This document shows positions 42,352 to 51,374 of a stretch of DNA of 64,000 bases, one piece after another. Where the stretch lies: assembly GCF_006539505.1 (NCBI RefSeq), contig NZ_BJND01000012.1, positions 124,001 through 188,000 of the forward strand, in the 5' to 3' direction. The stretch comes from Streptomyces spinoverrucosus. Lineage in GTDB: Bacteria; Actinomycetota; Actinomycetes; Streptomycetales; Streptomycetaceae. Position 1 is the stretch's first letter. Each line of letters starts with the position of its first letter. Made by a program: the position numbers and the translations under genes. A model generated the notes under the pieces. It ran no database searches and was not told the DNA's origin. It was given only the letters and a program-made list of their open reading frames with translations.

Positions 42352-44214
42352 GTGTATCGCCGCGTCGTCCGCGCCCTTCCGCCCTGGCTTGCCCACGCCC
42401 TCCGCGCTCAGCGTGGCCCCGTGCCGTGGAGTGCGGTGGTGCGAGGGGCGCTGGCCGCGGGGCCGTTGCTTCTTGTCGCCGTGGTTGTGGGGCATCCCTC
42501 CGTCGGTGTCGTCGCCGCCATCGCCGCCATGCTTGCCGGGATCAACGACCGGCCCGGCAGTCGGCGGGCGTCCGTCCGGCGGATCGGGGTGCCCGCGCTC
42601 GCGGGTGCGGTGGGGATGGTCGTCGGGACGTACGTTGGAGAGAACACGGGTGCCGTCGCGCTGACGCTGCTGCTCACCGGGCTCGGGCTCGTCGCCGGGA
42701 GCATCAGTGCCGTCGGGCCCGTCGCCTCCGCGGCCGGTACGCAGGTGCTCGTCGCGTGCGCGGTCGGCGCCGGGATGCCGTTGCCCGAGCCGGGGTGGCT
42801 GCGGGCGCTCGCCTTTCTCGCGGGGGCCGGGTGGCTGCTCGCGCTGCGGTTGCTCCTGCCCACGCCCGGCGCCCTCGCCGGGGACTACCGGTTCGACGGG
42901 GAACGGGAAGCCGTCGCCGACGTGTACGACGCCATCGGCGCCCTGCTCGACGCCGTCGGTACGCAGCACGCCACCAACCGGCGTGCCGCCCTCACCGCCG
43001 CCCTCGATCACGCCCAGGACGCCCTCACCGGGCCCCGGCTGCGGCGGTATGCCTCCTCCGGCGTCGAGCGGCGGCTGCATGCCCAGTACGCCGCAGCCCT
43101 GCCCCTCGCCGAAGCCGCCACCGCCCTCGCCTGGGCGGGGGAGAGCCACTGCGGGCGGGCCTCCGCGGGGGCCCGGCGGCTGGCCGCCGCCGTCCGCGGG
43201 AACATGCACACCGGGCCGCTCCCCGCGCCGGCCCGGTCGATGCCCGCCCTGCGCGCCCTCGACGACGCCCTGCTGCACGCCGCCGAGGTCTTCGACCAGG
43301 AGGGCAAGGGCAGCGATCTGCACACCCGGCAGCGTACGGCCGGGGACCTGCTGCGGGCCGTGGTCGGGGTCGGCGGCCGGGAGTACGGGCTGCGCGTTGC
43401 CCTGTGCTTCGGCGCCGGCGTCGCCATCGCCCAGGCCCTGCGCCACGCCCAGTGGTACGGGCCGCACGAGCAACATTGGTACTGGCTTCCCGCCACCGTC
43501 GTCTTCCTCGTCAAGCCCGACCTGGGACCGCTCGTCTCCCGCGTCCTGTGCCGTGCCGCCGGGACCGTGCTCGGTGCCCTCGCCTTCGCCGGGTTCGCGG
43601 CCCTGCTGCCCCGGCCCGAGGGGCTCGTCGCGCTCGTCGCCGTCAGCGGTGCCCTCATCCCCGTCGCCACGCGGCACTTCGCCGCTCAGACCGCCGTCGT
43701 GACCGTCCTCGTCCTCGCCCTGGTGATGGTCGGCGGCGAACCGCAGGCCTCCGTGAGCCGGATCGGGGAGACCTTGCTGGCCTGCGCGATCGTGCTCGTC
43801 GTCGGGCATCTGCCGATGCCGGGGCAGCGCGGCGGGGGCGTGCGGGCGCGGCTCGCCGCGGCCGGGAGTGCGGCCCAGGCCTATCTCGCCCATGTGCTGA
43901 GCGAGTCCGACGACCGCGCCGCCCGCTGGGCCCTCCGCCGCGAGGCCTACCGCACGCTCGCCGAGGCCCGCGGCGCCATCGCCCGAGCCGCCGCCGAACT
44001 GCCCGCGCTCGCCCGGCACACCGAGGGCGCCGACGAGGTCGCCGGCACCCTGGAACGGCTCGTCGACACGACCACCGCCTGCGCCGTCCACCTCGACGAC
44101 ACCGGCCGGCTCACACCGCGCCACACCGAGCGGCTCGCCGAACTCCTGGACGAACTGGAGTCCGGCCGTCGCCGCCTCGGCCTGCGCGAGCCGGAGCTGC
44201 CCGTTGCCGTCTGA
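42352..44214 (+). CDS. FUSC-family membrane protein
   Basis: 620 aa with two blocks of membrane helices (residues ~30-170 and ~355-485) separated and followed by cytoplasmic helical regions, the layout of FUSC/aromatic-acid-exporter-like proteins. The second block holds the FUSC core (WYWLPATVVFLVKPDLGPLV, then RVLCRAAGTVLGALAFAG). GTG at 42352 with AGGAG upstream. It follows the ABC permease by ~190 bp of lower-GC DNA in which I see no gene. Possible role: efflux; substrate unknown. Confidence 0.88.
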   Translation: MYRRVVRALPPWLAHALRAQRGPVPWSAVVRGALAAGPLLLVAVVVGHPSVGVVAAIAAMLAGINDRPGSRRASVRRIGVPALAGAVGMVVGTYVGENTGAVALTLLLTGLGLVAGSISAVGPVASAAGTQVLVACAVGAGMPLPEPGWLRALAFLAGAGWLLALRLLLPTPGALAGDYRFDGEREAVADVYDAIGALLDAVGTQHATNRRAALTAALDHAQDALTGPRLRRYASSGVERRLHAQYAAALPLAEAATALAWAGESHCGRASAGARRLAAAVRGNMHTGPLPAPARSMPALRALDDALLHAAEVFDQEGKGSDLHTRQRTAGDLLRAVVGVGGREYGLRVALCFGAGVAIAQALRHAQWYGPHEQHWYWLPATVVFLVKPDLGPLVSRVLCRAAGTVLGALAFAGFAALLPRPEGLVALVAVSGALIPVATRHFAAQTAVVTVLVLALVMVGGEPQASVSRIGETLLACAIVLVVGHLPMPGQRGGGVRARLAAAGSAAQAYLAHVLSESDDRAARWALRREAYRTLAEARGAIARAAAELPALARHTEGADEVAGTLERLVDTTTACAVHLDDTGRLTPRHTERLAELLDELESGRRRLGLREPELPVAV

Positions 44215-44254
44215 CCCTTGACGTAACCCCGACGCCCCCTGCGACGAGGCCCCG

Positions 44255-45196
44255 TCAGCTCCCCACCCGAACCCACACAGGCGCATGATCCGACCCCGCC
44301 GCGCCCCGCCGCTCCGCCGGATCCAGCCCCACCGACGGCAGCTGAGGCGCACCGGCCCCCGGCAGCCCCGTCCCCGCCGCCGTCACCCGACGGACCATCC
44401 GGTGGCTGCACAGTATGTGGTCGATCAGCTCACGCCGCCCGGAGTGCACCCGCGAGAACCTCTGTTCGGCGGGTATCAGCGGCGCCACATTCCACAGCCG
44501 GGCCGCGTCGCCCTTGTCGTCCGCCTTGAAGCCGGCCGTGCCGATCTCCGAACCCGGCGGGCCGAGCAGGATCTGGGTGGTCGCGGCCTGGGCCTCGTCG
44601 TTCAGATCGCCCAGCACCACCACGTCCCGCGCCCGCCCGTCGCCCGCCAGCAGCTTGTCCACCAGCGTGCGCAGCGTCGTCGCCTCGGCGGCCCGCCGGT
44701 AGAGGGCGTAGGCGCCGTAGCGGGCACGTTCGCCCTCGTCGCGGGGGTGGAAACGGCCCTCCGGGTACGACAGGAGCTTCGACTTGAGATGGGCGACCGC
44801 CACCGACAGCTCACCGGCCCGCACCGCCAGCAGCCCGCGGCCCGCCTCGGCCACCGCCGGACCCGAGTCGTCCGCCTGCACCGGACGCAGCGGCGCCGGG
44901 AACGCCGTCGTGTCGGACAGCACCACCAGCGGCGTACGGCTGAGGAAGCCGACCCGGATGCCCCGGCCGTCGGCGTGCGCGGACAGGGCGATGTGCCAGG
45001 TGCCGGCCAGCATCCCGGCCAGGTCGGCCAGCGCGTCCGGGTCCCCGACCTCCTGCACTCCGAGCAGGGCCGGGTCGAGTTCCGCGATCACCTCGGCGAG
45101 GGCGGCGAGCTTGGTCTCGTAGGCGGCCTTGTCCTTGGGGCCGAACGGCCCGCCGGGCCGGTACAGGTTCTCCAGGTTCCAGGTGCCGAGCAGCAT
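44255..45196 (-). CDS. Endonuclease/exonuclease/phosphatase-family protein
   Basis: 313 aa. EEP-fold motifs in order: LGTWNLENLYRP (Asn), LLGVQEVGDPDALADL (Glu), VAVAHLKSK (His), VVVLGDLNDEAQAATT (Asp, Asn) and AAGSDHAPVWV (Asp, His). No signal peptide, so cytoplasmic. The family includes DNA-repair nucleases and phosphatases; this actinobacterial subgroup is uncharacterised. ATG at 45196. Convergent with the FUSC gene (40 bp between stops) and divergent from the amidohydrolase. Confidence 0.88.
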   Translation of the reverse strand: MLLGTWNLENLYRPGGPFGPKDKAAYETKLAALAEVIAELDPALLGVQEVGDPDALADLAGMLAGTWHIALSAHADGRGIRVGFLSRTPLVVLSDTTAFPAPLRPVQADDSGPAVAEAGRGLLAVRAGELSVAVAHLKSKLLSYPEGRFHPRDEGERARYGAYALYRRAAEATTLRTLVDKLLAGDGRARDVVVLGDLNDEAQAATTQILLGPPGSEIGTAGFKADDKGDAARLWNVAPLIPAEQRFSRVHSGRRELIDHILCSHRMVRRVTAAGTGLPGAGAPQLPSVGLDPAERRGAAGSDHAPVWVRVGS

Positions 45197-45332
45197 GCCG
45201 GGCTCCTTTCAGAGGCCGGACGGCGGTGTGTGGTGAGGCCAGCGTGCCCGTGCGCGCGGTTCCTGGACAGACCCGCGACAGGATGCGCCGTTCACTTCAC
45301 GCGACCCGGCGACCGCGTCGTACGTTGGCGTG

Positions 45333-46697
45333 ATGACGCCTTCTCCCGCAGAAGCTCCCGCCGACCTCATCATCACCGGCTGCACCGTCCTCGTGCACGA
45401 CGATCACGAGCGGATCGGGTTCGAGGAGAACGCCGCGGTCGTCGTACGAAGTGGAGTCGTCGAGTCCGTCACCACCGCCGATGCCGTACGGCACCTGCCC
45501 GCCGTCGAACGCATCGACGCCGTCGGCCAGGTCGCTCTCCCGGGGTTCGTCAACTGCCACACCCACGCCCCCATGGTGGCGCTGCGCGGCCTCGCCGAGG
45601 ATCTGCCCACCGAGGCGTGGTTCAACGACGTCGTCTGGCCCGTCGAGTCCAACCTCACCGAGAAGGACGTGGAGTTGGGCGCGCGGCTCGCCTGCGCCGA
45701 GATGATCCGGGGCGGCGTCACCTGCTTCGCCGACCACTACTTCACGATGGACGCGGTCGCCGCCGTCGTCGAGGAGTGCGGGATGCGGGCCCATCTGGGC
45801 GAGGCCTACTTCTCCTCGCAGGGGGCTCGAGGGCGGGAGCGCAGTCTCGACTTCGCGCTACGACATCGGGGGCGCGCCGGCGGCCGTATCACCACCGCCC
45901 TCGCCCCGCACGCCCCCTACACGGTCGACGACGCCGACCTCGCCGCCACCGCCGACCTCGCCCGCGCCCACGGCCTGCCCGTGCACCTCCACGCCGCCGA
46001 GAACCGCGACCAGACCGACACCAGCCTCGCCCGCCACGGCGTCACCCCCATCGAGATCCTGGACCGCACGGGACTACTGGACACCGACCTCCTCATCGCG
46101 CACGGCACCGGCATCATCGACCGTGACCTGCCCCTGCTGGAGGGCGCGGGCGGCCGGGTCGCCGTCGCCACCGCACCCCGCGGCTATCTGAAGTTCGGCT
46201 GGCCCACCACCACACCCGTCCGCGCCCTGCGCGCCATCGGCGTCCCCGTCGGACTCGCCACCGACGGCGCCGCCTCCAACAACTCCCTCGACGTGTGGGA
46301 GTCGATGGCGCTCACCGCCCTGATCCAGAAGTCGACCGAGGGCGATCCGCGCTGGCTGACCGCACGTCAGGCCCTGCACCACGCCACACTGCAGAGCGCC
46401 CGCGCGGTCGGCCTCGGCGACGCCATCGGCTCACTCGCGCCGGGCCGGCGCGCCGACATCGTCCTCGTCGACCTCACCGGCCCGCACACCCAGCCCGTGC
46501 ACGACCTCGCCGCGACGTTGGTGCACAGCGCCCGCTCGTCGGACGTCCGCACGACCATCGTGGACGGGCGCGTCCTGATGCGCGACCGCGAGCTGCTGAC
46601 GCTGGATGTGGGGGCGGTCGTACGGGAGTTGGGCGAGCGGCTGCCCGCGCTGCTGGACCGGAGCCATGGTCGCCGTATCCAGGAGTACGACACGTGA
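45333..46697 (+). CDS. Amidohydrolase (ATZ/TRZ, MTA/SAH-deaminase-like)
   Basis: 454 aa. Zn-dependent amidohydrolase superfamily with FVNCHTHAPMVALRG (HxH), PVHLHAAENRDQT (His and Glu), LLIAHGTGI (His) and LATDGAASNNSLDVWESMAL (Asp). The pattern matches S-adenosylhomocysteine/methylthioadenosine deaminase relatives and TrzA/AtzB, so an aminopurine or triazine-like deamination is likely. The ATG at 45333 directly follows GTG 45330 and has no ribosome-binding site, so it may be leaderless. Confidence 0.88.
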   Translation: MTPSPAEAPADLIITGCTVLVHDDHERIGFEENAAVVVRSGVVESVTTADAVRHLPAVERIDAVGQVALPGFVNCHTHAPMVALRGLAEDLPTEAWFNDVVWPVESNLTEKDVELGARLACAEMIRGGVTCFADHYFTMDAVAAVVEECGMRAHLGEAYFSSQGARGRERSLDFALRHRGRAGGRITTALAPHAPYTVDDADLAATADLARAHGLPVHLHAAENRDQTDTSLARHGVTPIEILDRTGLLDTDLLIAHGTGIIDRDLPLLEGAGGRVAVATAPRGYLKFGWPTTTPVRALRAIGVPVGLATDGAASNNSLDVWESMALTALIQKSTEGDPRWLTARQALHHATLQSARAVGLGDAIGSLAPGRRADIVLVDLTGPHTQPVHDLAATLVHSARSSDVRTTIVDGRVLMRDRELLTLDVGAVVRELGERLPALLDRSHGRRIQEYDT

Positions 46698-46723
46698 GGC
46701 GACGCCCTCACTGACCGGCCCCT

Positions 46724-46827
46724 GGGAACCTCTCCAAAAAACCCAGGGAACCCCTCCAAAAAATCTTCGTGGAACCGCGATGAGATCCGCCCCGTCCATC
46801 GGTCACCACCCGCAACGGAACCGTTGC
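46724..46827. promoter_or_regulatory. Direct repeat and 16-bp inverted repeat in the DUF899 leader
   Basis: GGAACCTCTCCAAAAAACCC and GGAACCCCTCCAAAAAATC form a direct repeat at about 46726-46770, with A-tracts unusual in this GC-rich sequence. Further down, GCAACGGAACCGTTGC (46812-46827) is a 7+2+7 perfect inverted repeat ending 3 bp before the ribosome-binding site GGAGGGG. A repressor bound there would block initiation. Confidence 0.55.
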
Positions 46828-46839
46828 ACAGGAGGGGCC

Positions 46840-47529
46840 ATGTCGCTTCCGGAGATCGCCTCGCGTGAGGAGTGGCGCACGGCGCGTCAGGAACTGCTTC
46901 TCAAGGAGAAGGCCGCCACACGCGCGCGGGACGCGCTCAATGCCGAGCGGCGTCGGCTGCCGATGGTGGAGGTCGACACGGAGTACGTGTTCGAGGGCGG
47001 CGACGGAAAAGCCACCCTGCTCGACCTCTTCGAGGGGCGGCACCAGCTCATCGTCTACCACTTCATGTTCGCGCCCGAGTGGGACACCGGCTGCCGCAGT
47101 TGCTCGGCGTTCCTCGACCAGGTCGGGCATCTTGCCCATCTGCACGCGCGCGGGACGACGTTCGCGGCCGTCTCCAGGGCGCCGTACACAAGGATCCTGC
47201 CGTTCAAGGCGCGGATGGGCTGGACGCTGCCCTGGTACTCGGCGTCCGGCGACGACTTCAACCGCGACTTCGAGGCGACTGTGGAGCACGAGGGGCAGTT
47301 CGTCGAGCGGCCGGGCGTGAGCTGTTTTCTGCGGGACCGGGACCGGGTGTTCCACACCTACTCGACGTACGAGCGCGGTCTTGACGGGCTCGGCTCGACC
47401 ACCAGTTTCCTGGACCTCACCGCGCTGGGCCGGCAGGAGGAGTGGGAGGAACCCAAGGGGCGCGCGTCGGCCTTCGGCGCGCCCGCGGGCAGTAAGCGGA
47501 TCCGCTATCACGACGAGTACGAGGAGTGA
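46840..47529 (+). CDS. DUF899 family thioredoxin-like protein
   Basis: 229 aa. DUF899 hallmarks: SREEWRTARQELLLKEKAAT at the N-terminus, YHFMFAPEWDTGCRSCSAFL with a CxxC in the thioredoxin-like core, FAAVSRAPYTRILPFKARMG and FHTYSTYERGLDGL. The family is related to peroxiredoxins/AhpC-type folds but has no established reaction. ATG at 46840 with GGAGGGG immediately upstream. The start is decided by that site and by the family N-terminus. Confidence 0.9.
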   Translation: MSLPEIASREEWRTARQELLLKEKAATRARDALNAERRRLPMVEVDTEYVFEGGDGKATLLDLFEGRHQLIVYHFMFAPEWDTGCRSCSAFLDQVGHLAHLHARGTTFAAVSRAPYTRILPFKARMGWTLPWYSASGDDFNRDFEATVEHEGQFVERPGVSCFLRDRDRVFHTYSTYERGLDGLGSTTSFLDLTALGRQEEWEEPKGRASAFGAPAGSKRIRYHDEYEE

Positions 47530-47685
47530 AGCGGAGGGTAACGGTAAACGCGAAGGCCGTGAGAGGCTCCTCACTTTTCACGGTGAACGAGTGTCAACTA
47601 CGTCTCAGTCGCGTCACTTGGCGAGGCGATTTCCCTTCGGAAGGCGTTAACTCCTACAAGTACGACGCTTTTCTGGAGGTGCAGG

Positions 47686-47862
47686 ATGGTGAACGGGCGA
47701 ATGGTGCTCGAACGCTTTCCCGCAGGCGGGCCGCGAGGGTCGTGGCCTGCGGAGGAGTTCGCGCAGGCGCGCCGGTCGGAGGGCCTGCCCGCCGAGGTCG
47801 TGATGGACCTCGCGACGGACACGTTCCTGGTGATTGTCCGGGGTGGCGACGGGGCGGAGTGA
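47686..47862 (+). CDS. 58-residue conserved small protein
   Basis: Short gene with CTGGAGGTGCAGG upstream of the ATG at 47686. The product reads MVNGRMVLERFPAGGPRGSW, then a helix (AEEFAQARRSEGLPAEVVMD) and a beta-like end (TDTFLVIVRGGDGAE). The codon pattern is normal for the genome. It ends 10 bp before the end of the convergent ABC transporter gene. No family name known to me; possibly a small regulator. Confidence 0.6.
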   Translation: MVNGRMVLERFPAGGPRGSWPAEEFAQARRSEGLPAEVVMDLATDTFLVIVRGGDGAE

Positions 47863-47872
47863 GTCAGCAGGG

Positions 47873-49816
47873 TCAGCCCGCCTCAGGCGCGGGCGCCCGC
47901 ATCTCGAACTGCTGCGCCTGCAACCCGTACAGCTCCGCGTAGACGCCGCCCTCGGCGAGCAGTTCCTCCGGAGTTCCCGATTCCACGAGCTTTCCCTCGT
48001 CCAGGACGTGCACCAGGTCCGCATGGCGTACGGACGCCAGCCGATGGGTGATGAGCACGACCGTCTGGCCGGTCCCGGCCAGCGCGCGGATCTTGTCGAA
48101 CACCTCCAGCTCGGCCCGGGCGTCCAGGGCGGCCGTCGGCTCGTCCACGATCAGGATGCTGCCCCGCCGGTACGCCGCCCGGGCGATGCCGAGCCGCTGC
48201 CACTGCCCGCCGGACAGCTCGTGCCCGCCGCTGAAGTTGCGGGCCAGCAGCGTGTCCAGACCACGCGGCAGATCCGCGACGACATCCTCGGCGCCCGCCT
48301 CGACGATCGCCGTCGTCAGCCGCTCCTCGGCCACCGGAACCGAGGGACGGCCCACGGCGACGTTCACCCGCGCCGTGAACGGCCACCGCTTGAAGTCCTG
48401 CGCCACCATCGCGATCCGCTCGGCCAGCAGATGCCGGTCCGCCATCGCCGCGTCGACGCCGTCCCACAGGATCCGGCCCCGGTCCGGCTTGTACAGCCCG
48501 GCGAGCAGCTTGACCAGGGTGGTCTTGCCGGAGCCGTTCTCGCCGACCAGCGCGACGATCCGGCCGAGGGGCAGCGTCAAGGAGACGTCGTCGAGCGCGG
48601 GGCGGGTGGCGTCACCCGGGTAGCTGAACGTGACGTTCTCGAAGCGGACCTCGCGCGGATTCTCGGGCAGCGCCGCGCCGCCGACCGGAATCGCACGTTC
48701 GGCGGCCTCGACGTACAGACGCTCCAGATCGCCCACGAAGAGGGCCTCCTCGTGCAGCTGGTTGATCTCCAGGACGAGCGTCTCCAGGCTCGCGGAGCCG
48801 GTCCGGATCGCGATCACGGCCGTGCCCGCCACCGCCAGCGACATCGCCCCCGACAGCAGCAGACCGCCCAGCGTGGCGTACGTCGACACCGTCGCGAGGC
48901 CCGTCCAGGCCGCCGCGATCAGGCCGGTCCGGGCCGCGAGCCGCGCCAGCCGCGCCTGCTCGGCCTCCGCCGCCTCCGACATCGCGCGAAAGTGCCGCAG
49001 GAGGAACGGGCCCACGCCGTGCACGCGGATCTCCGGCGCCGCCGCCGGTTCCGTCAGCAGGCCGCTGATCAGGTGTCCCGCGCGCGCGTGCTGCACCCAG
49101 ATGTGGAACGACGCGTAGCGGCGCCGGGCGTTCGTCAGCGCGCTCCATGCGCTGGGCAGCGTCATCGTCACCAGCAGCGGGAGCAGCAGCGGATGCAGCA
49201 CGGTGAGCACGCCGGCCGCCGCGACCAGCGAGATCATCGCGTTCACCACGCGCGTGCCGTAAATGATCATCCGGCGGGCCGAGGAGGCGCCGTACTGCGC
49301 GGTGTCCAGCAGCTTGTGGAAGGCGTGGTCCTCGATCGCCGCGAGCTCGACGGCCGCGGCCCGCTCCAGGTACAGCTCGGTCGCGACGCGCTCGACCTTC
49401 GGCTCCAGCCGGCCGGTGGCGTACGTCGACGCCGCCCGCAGCAGCGCGCCGAGCAGCAGGACGACGGCGATGGCGACCAGCGCGGGGACGGCGCCGCGCA
49501 GCCGGTCCTCGATCGGGCCGGCGCCCATCAGCCGGCTCAGCACGCTGTTGACCGCGAACAGGCTCACCGCCTGCGCCACGCCCCGGCCCGCCTCGGCCGC
49601 CAGCACGATCCGCGCGGCACTGCGGTCGGCCTGCCGGGCCAGCCGCAGGCTGGAGGCGAGCAGGGCGGGCATCCGCGTGATCATGGCCCGGAAGGTGAGC
49701 TCCAGGAAGGCGTCCGCGTGCTGGTTCCAGCCCATGTCGTAGCGCAGGGGGCCGCCGAAGAGCAGCCGTTCCGACTCGGACACCTCCGGTTCGCCCGCGC
49801 CGCCCTTCGTCCCCAC
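47873..49816 (-). CDS. ABC exporter, fused permease and ATPase (type IV fold)
   Basis: 647 aa. Six membrane helices over residues ~50-330 (for example GVAQAVSLFAVNSVLSRLMG and ALVAIAVVLLLGALLRAAST), then an ATPase domain with Walker A ALVGENGSGKTTLVKLLAGL, signature GHELSGGQWQRLGIARAAY, Walker B ILIVDEPTAALDA and switch His VVLITHRLAS. The Q-loop reads AMVAQDFKRWPFTARVNVAV. I use the GTG at 49816 (GGGGGAGG 6 nt upstream) rather than the GTG at 49840. Similar single-chain exporters are found with natural-product and lantibiotic genes, but no such cluster is adjacent. Confidence 0.9.
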   Translation of the reverse strand: MGTKGGAGEPEVSESERLLFGGPLRYDMGWNQHADAFLELTFRAMITRMPALLASSLRLARQADRSAARIVLAAEAGRGVAQAVSLFAVNSVLSRLMGAGPIEDRLRGAVPALVAIAVVLLLGALLRAASTYATGRLEPKVERVATELYLERAAAVELAAIEDHAFHKLLDTAQYGASSARRMIIYGTRVVNAMISLVAAAGVLTVLHPLLLPLLVTMTLPSAWSALTNARRRYASFHIWVQHARAGHLISGLLTEPAAAPEIRVHGVGPFLLRHFRAMSEAAEAEQARLARLAARTGLIAAAWTGLATVSTYATLGGLLLSGAMSLAVAGTAVIAIRTGSASLETLVLEINQLHEEALFVGDLERLYVEAAERAIPVGGAALPENPREVRFENVTFSYPGDATRPALDDVSLTLPLGRIVALVGENGSGKTTLVKLLAGLYKPDRGRILWDGVDAAMADRHLLAERIAMVAQDFKRWPFTARVNVAVGRPSVPVAEERLTTAIVEAGAEDVVADLPRGLDTLLARNFSGGHELSGGQWQRLGIARAAYRRGSILIVDEPTAALDARAELEVFDKIRALAGTGQTVVLITHRLASVRHADLVHVLDEGKLVESGTPEELLAEGGVYAELYGLQAQQFEMRAPAPEAG

Positions 49817-49859
49817 CGTCTGCCTCCCCCGAACCCGCACGAACGGCCACTATCGCGGC

Positions 49860-50112
49860 ACGGTCGGCGACTGGGCAGGGCGCAGGGTGGGGGTGGGGGC
49901 GTGCGCCGGGGTGTGCTGGGGTGTGGGTCGTGGGGTGGGGGCGTGTGGGGGTGGGGTGCGCGGGGCGGGTGTGCCCGTGTGGGGGTGGAATGCGCAGGTC
50001 GGTGCGCCCCCCTGTCGGGGTGCATCGTGCGGGTCGGGTGCGCCCTCTGGAGGGCTGGATTGCGCGGGGCGTGTGTGCCCTCTGTCGCGCGGGTCGGGTG
50101 CGCCCCCGCGAG
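49860..50112. repeat. Degenerate GC-rich repeats between the ABC exporter and a hypothetical gene
   Basis: Variants of GCGGGTCGGGTGCGCCCTCT and GTGGGGGTGGGGTGCGCGGG recur with a period of roughly 30-38 bp. The array touches the stop of the downstream hypothetical gene (50116). No reading frame in it looks like a protein. Confidence 0.65.
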
Positions 50113-50115
50113 GCG

Positions 50116-50553
50116 CTACGCGGTGATCGCCCGTGACCAGCTCGGTGCCGTCCCCATGAGGCGGCACAGGGCCAGGTAGAGCGGGATCGGTGGGGTGTAG
50201 GGGAGGGTGCCGTCGGGGCGGTGGATGAGGCGGGGCGCCTCGGGGACGATCGCGCCGGTGGCGTAGCGCGCGGGGGCGGGCCACTCCAGGGCGTAGTCCG
50301 AGTCGGACGGGACCAGCCACCACCAGTGCGCGTCGTCGGCGTACACGCACCCCACGCGCGGGAGGCGGGGCAGAACGAGCGGGCCGTAGCGGGCGGGTAC
50401 CTGCACCGCGTCGCAGCCCAGCGGAGCCGTCATGCCGTCGGGCACGGACAGCCGCAGCGGCGCTACGTCCGGTGTGCGCAGCCCGCGGCTCAGGCGGACG
50501 AGCGTGTCCAGGGCCAGGACCTGTCCGCCGCCGGAGGCAGCCGTCACACCCAT
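50116..50553 (-). CDS. Hypothetical protein downstream of the HATPase gene
   Basis: 145 aa, unrecognised. Mixed alpha/beta with aromatic clusters (YADDAHWWWLVPSDSDYALE) and a proline-rich end. The ATG at 50553 overlaps the stop of the ATP-binding protein gene by 10 bp, so it is translationally coupled to it. Similar small proteins follow the anti-sigma-like ATPase in other AbaA/WhiJ-type clusters, as far as I recall. Probably part of the same regulatory unit. Confidence 0.72.
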   Translation of the reverse strand: MGVTAASGGGQVLALDTLVRLSRGLRTPDVAPLRLSVPDGMTAPLGCDAVQVPARYGPLVLPRLPRVGCVYADDAHWWWLVPSDSDYALEWPAPARYATGAIVPEAPRLIHRPDGTLPYTPPIPLYLALCRLMGTAPSWSRAITA

Positions 50554-51164
50554 TGGGTCCCCGTCTCACCGTGCGTCGGCCGGCACACGCGCGCGTGCGC
50601 CTCGTCGTCCTCGCCCGAGCCGCCGGACGGACCCGGCTTGGGACGGGCGCCCCAGCCGAGGTCGCCCCGGGGCGCGTCGGCCTGGCGCGGCAGCTCGGCC
50701 CAGACCAGCAACCCGGGGCCGTGCTCCTGGGCGCCCCAGGCGTGCGCCAGCGCGTCGACGAGGAGCAGTCCCCTCCCCTGCTCCTCCTCGGGCCTGCCCG
50801 AGGACGGGTGGGGATCACCCGCGGCGCACCCCTGGTCGCGCACGGCTATGCGCACCACGTCGTCGCCGTCGTGCAGCTCGCAGACGACGGCATCGCTCGC
50901 GGTGTGCAGGATCGCGTTGGTGACCAGCTCCGACACCACCAGTGCGGCTGTGTCGCAGGTGTCCTCGCACACCGCCCAGCCGGTCAGCCGGGTCCGCGTC
51001 AGACGTCTGGCCTGCGCGGGAGAACCCGGGTGTGCGGCCAGTTCGAACCGGAACCGGCGCTCGGCAGCGGACCCCAAGGGGCCGGCTGCCGCTGCTGCAC
51101 CGAGGCCGGAACGGCCTGCGGAGGCGTCTGTTCCTAAGGGCACGGACGGAATCACGCTTGCCAC
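50544..51164 (-). CDS. ATP-binding protein, anti-sigma-factor-like HATPase_c (AbaA/WhiJ-cluster type)
   Basis: 206 aa. GHKL ATPase core: N-box CDTAALVVSELVTNAILHTA and G1/G2 boxes VRIAVRDQGCAAG and GRGLLLVDALAHAWG, with no histidine-kinase dimerisation domain. The first ~45 and last ~45 residues are low-complexity. GTG at 51164. Divergent from the XRE regulator, with which it shares a palindrome-rich control region. In Streptomyces such ATPases accompany WhiJ-like regulators and influence development and antibiotic production. Confidence 0.85.
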   Translation of the reverse strand: MASVIPSVPLGTDASAGRSGLGAAAAAGPLGSAAERRFRFELAAHPGSPAQARRLTRTRLTGWAVCEDTCDTAALVVSELVTNAILHTASDAVVCELHDGDDVVRIAVRDQGCAAGDPHPSSGRPEEEQGRGLLLVDALAHAWGAQEHGPGLLVWAELPRQADAPRGDLGWGARPKPGPSGGSGEDDEAHARVCRPTHGETGTQWV

Positions 51165-51183
51165 TATCGCCCCGCCGCGAACA

Positions 51184-51217
51184 ACTTGGCAAGTGTCACT
51201 CTGAAAATTGCAGAGTG
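51184..51217. promoter_or_regulatory. Two adjacent inverted repeats in the HATPase/XRE divergent promoter region
   Basis: ACTTGGCAAGT (51184-51194, 5+1+5) is followed 2 bp later by CACTCTG-AAAATTG-CAGAGTG (51197-51217, perfect 7+7+7). They lie 20-53 bp upstream of the HATPase start in the only space between the divergent genes. This is the natural binding site for the XRE regulator encoded to the right. Confidence 0.65.
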
Positions 51218-51374
51218 CTGTGTGACGCGGTGAAGGGTCGTGGCACACTGCTCGCAACAGCATGTGACGCGGCGCCAGTTGAGATCCCGGAGGTCGGCAC
51301 CGGCCTTCGAATAGGTCTTCGAATGGCGCCGCTGGGCTGTCAGCGTTCGGTGACTGGGTGAGTGGAGGTGGAGC

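Noticed and set aside
47873..49816. Natural-product or lantibiotic cluster around the ABC exporter
   Set aside because: No biosynthetic, precursor or modification gene lies nearby.
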